A DNA stretch of 8,726 bases from Desulfovibrio sp. (GTDB lineage: Bacteria; Desulfobacterota; Desulfovibrionia; Desulfovibrionales; Desulfovibrionaceae). Location: NCBI GenBank assembly GCA_020217165.1, contig JAIWOE010000155.1, forward strand, positions 1-8,726, read 5' to 3'. The translations under genes and the position numbers were made by a program. Below the pieces are notes generated by a model, which was not told the DNA's origin, made no database searches, and saw nothing but the letters and a program-made list of their open reading frames with translations. Positions 7,317-8,726 of this stretch are shown here, piece after piece; within the stretch, counting starts at the first letter, position 1; each line of letters begins with the position of its first letter.

Positions 7317-7349
7317 CCAGGATTTCCTGGCTGCAGAAAAAATTCTGCA
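7317..7349 (-). promoter_or_regulatory. Two adjacent palindromes overlapping the ribosome binding site of the 175 aa gene
   Basis: CCAGGATTTCCTGG (7317-7330) is followed after one base by TGCAGAA-AAAA-TTCTGCA (7332-7349). On the minus strand the first can fold as CCAGG-AAAT-CCTGG, and its last two bases are the first two of the Shine-Dalgarno GGAGGG (7318-7313). The pair could be a repressor site or a leader hairpin that hinders ribosome binding. Confidence 0.4.
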
Positions 7350-7445
7350 TGCATTGCATCGATTGGCCACTGGAGCATCTTCATCTCGGTCACACCGGCT
7401 GCTGCACGACACGCTGTAAGGTTTCAGAACTCGTATTCACATCTT

Positions 7446-7476
7446 TTTAAATTTTTGTACAGGGGAAAAATGCCAA
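7446..7476 (-). promoter_or_regulatory. Candidate promoter for the 175 aa gene
   Basis: On the minus strand TTGGCA (7476-7471, five of six bases of the sigma-70 -35 consensus) is followed after 19 bp by TTTAAA (7451-7446), or after 18 bp by ATTTAA. The spacing is long and the -10 is weak. A perfect TATAAT on the same strand at 7600-7595, with TTGATT only 15 bp before it, is an alternative with a longer leader. Confidence 0.25.
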
Positions 7477-7488
7477 TTTCACAATCTT

Positions 7489-7559
7489 TCCACATTGGAA
7501 GCGCATGGCCAAATCCGCTTGTCAAGTTTGCGTGAGTGGCAATAAAGAAGCAATGTGGA
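7489..7559. repeat. 9-bp inverted repeat enclosing 53 bp
   Basis: TCCACATTG (7489-7497) is the exact reverse complement of CAATGTGGA (7551-7559). The enclosed bases include the short palindrome CTTGTCAAG. The arms are far apart for a simple operator, so a structured RNA or chance are both possible. Confidence 0.35.
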
Positions 7560-7739
7560 CAATGCTCCTTGCCAGGCCTCTTTTGTTTTCTCTAATTATA
7601 TAGTTTCATTCACCTAATCAAAAAGAGGGCAGGGGTTCCCTTTCCCTATGACACAAGATTGATGCCATGTACACTTTTTTTCGCTTTCCTGGAGTGATAA
7701 GGCCGATTTCCCTGGCGCTGCCCTGGGCACTCGTATGAC

Positions 7740-7782
7740 GCCCACGAAATGGGGGAGAGTCAGGGCACCGTGTTTCGTGGGC
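7740..7782. repeat. Perfect 10-bp inverted repeat upstream of the neelaredoxin promoter
   Basis: GCCCACGAAA (7740-7749) and TTTCGTGGGC (7773-7782) are exact reverse complements, 23 bp apart. The repeat ends about 40 bp upstream of the candidate -35 box. It has no T-run. It could bind a dimeric regulator at two half sites or fold in a leader RNA; it does not match any operator I know. Confidence 0.45.
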
Positions 7783-7822
7783 AGGACACGAGGGTTGCCC
7801 CCTGAAAAATTCGCCTCGCCCC

Positions 7823-7851
7823 TTGCGCAAACCGCCGCCGTCCTGCATGAT
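7823..7851 (+). promoter_or_regulatory. Candidate sigma-70 promoter of neelaredoxin
   Basis: TTGCGC (7823-7828), a 17 bp spacer, then CATGAT (7846-7851). The boxes match the consensus at 3 of 6 and 4 of 6 positions, with ideal spacing. Transcription would begin near 7858, giving a leader of about 50 nt and, with the terminator at 8325-8357, an RNA of about 500 nt. I recall a report of a monocistronic neelaredoxin mRNA of about that size in D. gigas, which agrees. Confidence 0.45.
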
Positions 7852-7895
7852 GTGGGCGTCTGTTTTCCGAGCAACACCCTGTTACGAATGAACCT

Positions 7896-7900
7896 GGAGG
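7896..7900 (+). promoter_or_regulatory. Ribosome binding site that fixes the neelaredoxin start
   Basis: GGAGG lies 8 nt before ATG 7909. This decides between ATG 7909 and upstream in-frame starts (for example ATG 7735 or 7888), which lie before the ribosome binding site and would add residues with no family support. Confidence 0.8.
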
Positions 7901-7908
7901 CCGCATCC

Positions 7909-8301
7909 ATGAACATGTGCGATATGTTTCAAACCGCTGACTGGAAAGCCGAAAAGCACGTGCCGGCCATTGAGTGCGATGACGCCGTGGCGGCGGACGC
8001 CTTTTTCCCCGTCACCGTGAGCCTGGGCAAGGAGATTGCCCACCCCAACACCACGGAGCACCATATCCGCTGGATTCGCTGCTACTTTAAGCCCGAGGGC
8101 GACAAGTTCAGCTACGAGGTGGGCTCCTTCGAGTTCACGGCCCACGGCGAGTGCGCCAAGGGGCCCAACGAGGGCCCGGTGTACACGAACCATACCGTGA
8201 CGTTCCAGATGAAGATCAAGGCCCCCGGCACCCTGGTGGCCTCGTCCTTCTGCAACATCCACGGGTTGTGGGAATCTTCCAAGGCTGTGGCCCTCAAGTA
8301 A
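7909..8301 (+). CDS. nlr: Neelaredoxin, class II superoxide reductase
   Basis: Cytoplasmic non-haem iron enzyme (130 aa) that reduces superoxide to hydrogen peroxide without making oxygen, a main oxygen defence of anaerobes; electrons normally come from rubredoxin. All residues of the Fe(His4Cys) centre are present: His17 in EKHVP, His45 and His51 in AHPNTTEHH, Cys115 and His118 in SFCNIHGLW. Glu15 is the expected sixth ligand of the oxidised centre and Lys16 the catalytic lysine. The length is right for class II; there is no N-terminal desulforedoxin-like FeS4 domain (class I desulfoferrodoxin). The start is set by GGAGG 8 nt upstream. The sequence agrees with D. gigas neelaredoxin as I remember it, including Cys115. 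The gene stands alone between its own promoter and a strong terminator, so it is probably monocistronic. The chemotaxis-gene remnant that follows is beyond that terminator. Confidence 0.97.
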   Translation: MNMCDMFQTADWKAEKHVPAIECDDAVAADAFFPVTVSLGKEIAHPNTTEHHIRWIRCYFKPEGDKFSYEVGSFEFTAHGECAKGPNEGPVYTNHTVTFQMKIKAPGTLVASSFCNIHGLWESSKAVALK

Positions 8302-8324
8302 CCCCCCGGCGTTGCCGACAGACC

Positions 8325-8357
8325 AAAGGGGGTCCCTGCAAGGGGGCTCCCTTTTTT
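8325..8357 (+). terminator. Rho-independent terminator of neelaredoxin
   Basis: AAAGGGGGTCCC (8325-8336) pairs with GGGGCTCCCTTT (8343-8354) to give a 12-bp stem with two G-T pairs around a loop of about 6 nt, and the run of six T at 8352-8357 completes it. It starts 24 nt after the stop codon. This is the clearest terminator in the window. Confidence 0.88.
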
Positions 8358-8426
8358 CATGTGAGAATGGACCTGAAGGAGTTATGGATTGTGTCAACAC
8401 GAAGTCCTGGGCGAACTGACTGATCC

Positions 8427-8570
8427 GTGCGGGAAATTCTGGACATGACGGTTATCGCCAGCATCCCCCACACGCCGGAATACATGCGCGGCGTGGTGAA
8501 CGCGCGCGGCCGCGCCGTGCCCGTGGTGGATTTGCGGCTCAAGTTCGGCCTGCCGGCGGCGGAGCGGACC
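8427..8570 (+). pseudogene. cheW remnant: lacks its N-terminus and is cut off by an inserted element
   Basis: The 48 codons from GTG 8427 read VREILDMTVIASIPH and continue to DLRLKFGLPAAERT. This is the typical core of CheW, the adaptor that couples chemoreceptors to the kinase CheA: the MRGVVNARG stretch (residues 20-28) and PVVDLRLKFG (32-41) are hallmark positions. A normal CheW is about 150-170 aa, with some 30-40 residues before VREIL. Here an in-frame TGA at 8421-8423 lies 3 nt before the GTG, and I could not find the missing part in other frames. After Thr48 homology stops at CTAG and the sequence becomes a run of hairpins, although the frame stays open to the window edge. Both ends being damaged points to a dead gene; the remainder may lie to the right of the inserted element. 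Confidence 0.65.
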
Positions 8571-8581
8571 CTAGTGTCACG

Positions 8582-8623
8582 TCCCCGAAATAAGACGATA
8601 TTTTCATCATCTTATTTCGGGGA
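8582..8623. repeat. 14-bp perfect hairpin at the element end
   Basis: TCCCCGAAATAAGA (8582-8595) and TCTTATTTCGGGGA (8610-8623) are exact reverse complements with a 14 nt loop; three more pairs can form after one mismatch. It begins 8 bases after the CTAG. Such subterminal stems can bind transposase or block transcription entering the element. Confidence 0.75.
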
Positions 8624-8629
8624 GGACCG

Positions 8630-8698
8630 TCCGTCAAAATTCGTGGATTTTGGCGGACTCACGGAGCCTGCGGCTCCGGGGTCGCCTTGCAGGCGGCC
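8630..8698. repeat. Three further hairpins in series
   Basis: TCCGTCAAAAT (8630-8640) pairs with ATTTTGGCGGA (8647-8657), one wobble; CGGAGCC (8662-8668) pairs exactly with GGCTCCG (8672-8678); GGTCGCC (8680-8686) pairs with GGCGGCC (8692-8698), one wobble. With the 14-bp stem before them they cover nearly all of 8582-8698. Confidence 0.65.
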
Positions 8699-8726
8699 CT
8701 GTGTTGCGCCTCCCAAATATGGACAT

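Larger units (their letters stand above)
7306..7908. other. 603 bp intergenic region, AT-rich in its left-centre half
   Basis: This gap lies between two divergent genes. I see no convincing gene in it. About 7430-7660 is clearly richer in A and T than the rest of the window. It holds two small palindromes by the leftward start (7317-7349), a 9-bp inverted repeat with arms at 7489-7497 and 7551-7559, several promoter-like sites for both strands, an imperfect hairpin at 7626-7647 that on the minus strand is followed by CTTTTTG (terminator-like but with two mismatches), a perfect 10-bp inverted repeat at 7740-7782, and the candidate neelaredoxin promoter at 7823-7851. A small RNA could be hidden here but nothing proves it. 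Confidence 0.5.
8571..8726. mobile_element. Probable end of an insertion sequence within cheW (continues outside window)
   Basis: CheW homology stops exactly at CTAG (8571-8574), which could be the target site, and GTGTCACGTCCCCGAAATAA then begins what looks like an element terminus. The next 120 bases are a chain of hairpins, unlike a coding sequence. No transposase can be seen; one may begin further right (an ATG at 8719 is possible). I cannot name the family, and the opposite end and target duplication are out of view. A transposase-free element is an alternative. Confidence 0.5.

Noticed and set aside
7735..7908. N-terminal extension of neelaredoxin by 58 codons
   Set aside because: The extension crosses the candidate promoter and lies before the good ribosome binding site. 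Known class II superoxide reductases start near MNMCDMF.
7614..7916. Minus-strand open frame of 100 codons before neelaredoxin
   Set aside because: It overlaps the neelaredoxin start antisense, has no convincing ribosome binding site and no recognisable sequence. The terminator-like hairpin near its end has two mismatches.

Overview
The window looks like chromosomal DNA of a high-GC sulfate-reducing deltaproteobacterium (Desulfovibrionaceae). The best anchor is the gene at 7909-8301. It encodes a 130-residue class II superoxide reductase (neelaredoxin) whose iron ligands, including Cys115, match what I remember of Desulfovibrio (Megalodesulfovibrio) gigas neelaredoxin. The species is a recollection from protein sequence and was not checked by search.

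Left part (1-3395, all on the minus strand): reading right to left there is a single-span membrane-anchored protein of unknown function (3395-2703), an adenine-phosphoribosyltransferase-like protein (2593-1940), a double ABC ATPase of the nucleoside/BMP-uptake type (1911-382) and the start of its permease (385 to the window edge, joined to the ATPase by an ATGA overlap). The last three look like one transport-and-salvage operon: the transporter would bring in a nucleoside or base, and the phosphoribosyltransferase would trap a base as its nucleotide. The rest of the transporter must lie beyond position 1.

Middle (3396-6702, plus strand): a divergent intergenic region holds three hairpins that share arms. 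It is followed by a c-di-GMP-type HD-GYP phosphodiesterase with an N-terminal DUF3391-like domain (3593-4822), then a membrane-tethered double-PAS histidine kinase with no response regulator beside it (4936-6702). Facing the kinase is an unrecognised 175-residue protein on the minus strand (7305-6778). Two small palindromes sit against its ribosome binding site.

Right part (7306-8726): a gap of about 600 bp, partly AT-rich and rich in inverted repeats, leads to neelaredoxin. That gene has its own candidate promoter and a strong intrinsic terminator, giving a predicted transcript of about 500 nt. Next comes a cheW remnant that lacks its N-terminus (in-frame stop just before the homology) and is cut off after 48 codons at a CTAG. 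The last 156 bases are a dense run of hairpins that I read as the end of an insertion sequence lying mostly outside the window. I saw no tRNA, rRNA, CRISPR array or complete mobile element. The strongest candidates for something undescribed are the overlapping hairpins upstream of the HD-GYP gene and the hairpin-rich element inside cheW; neither is proven.
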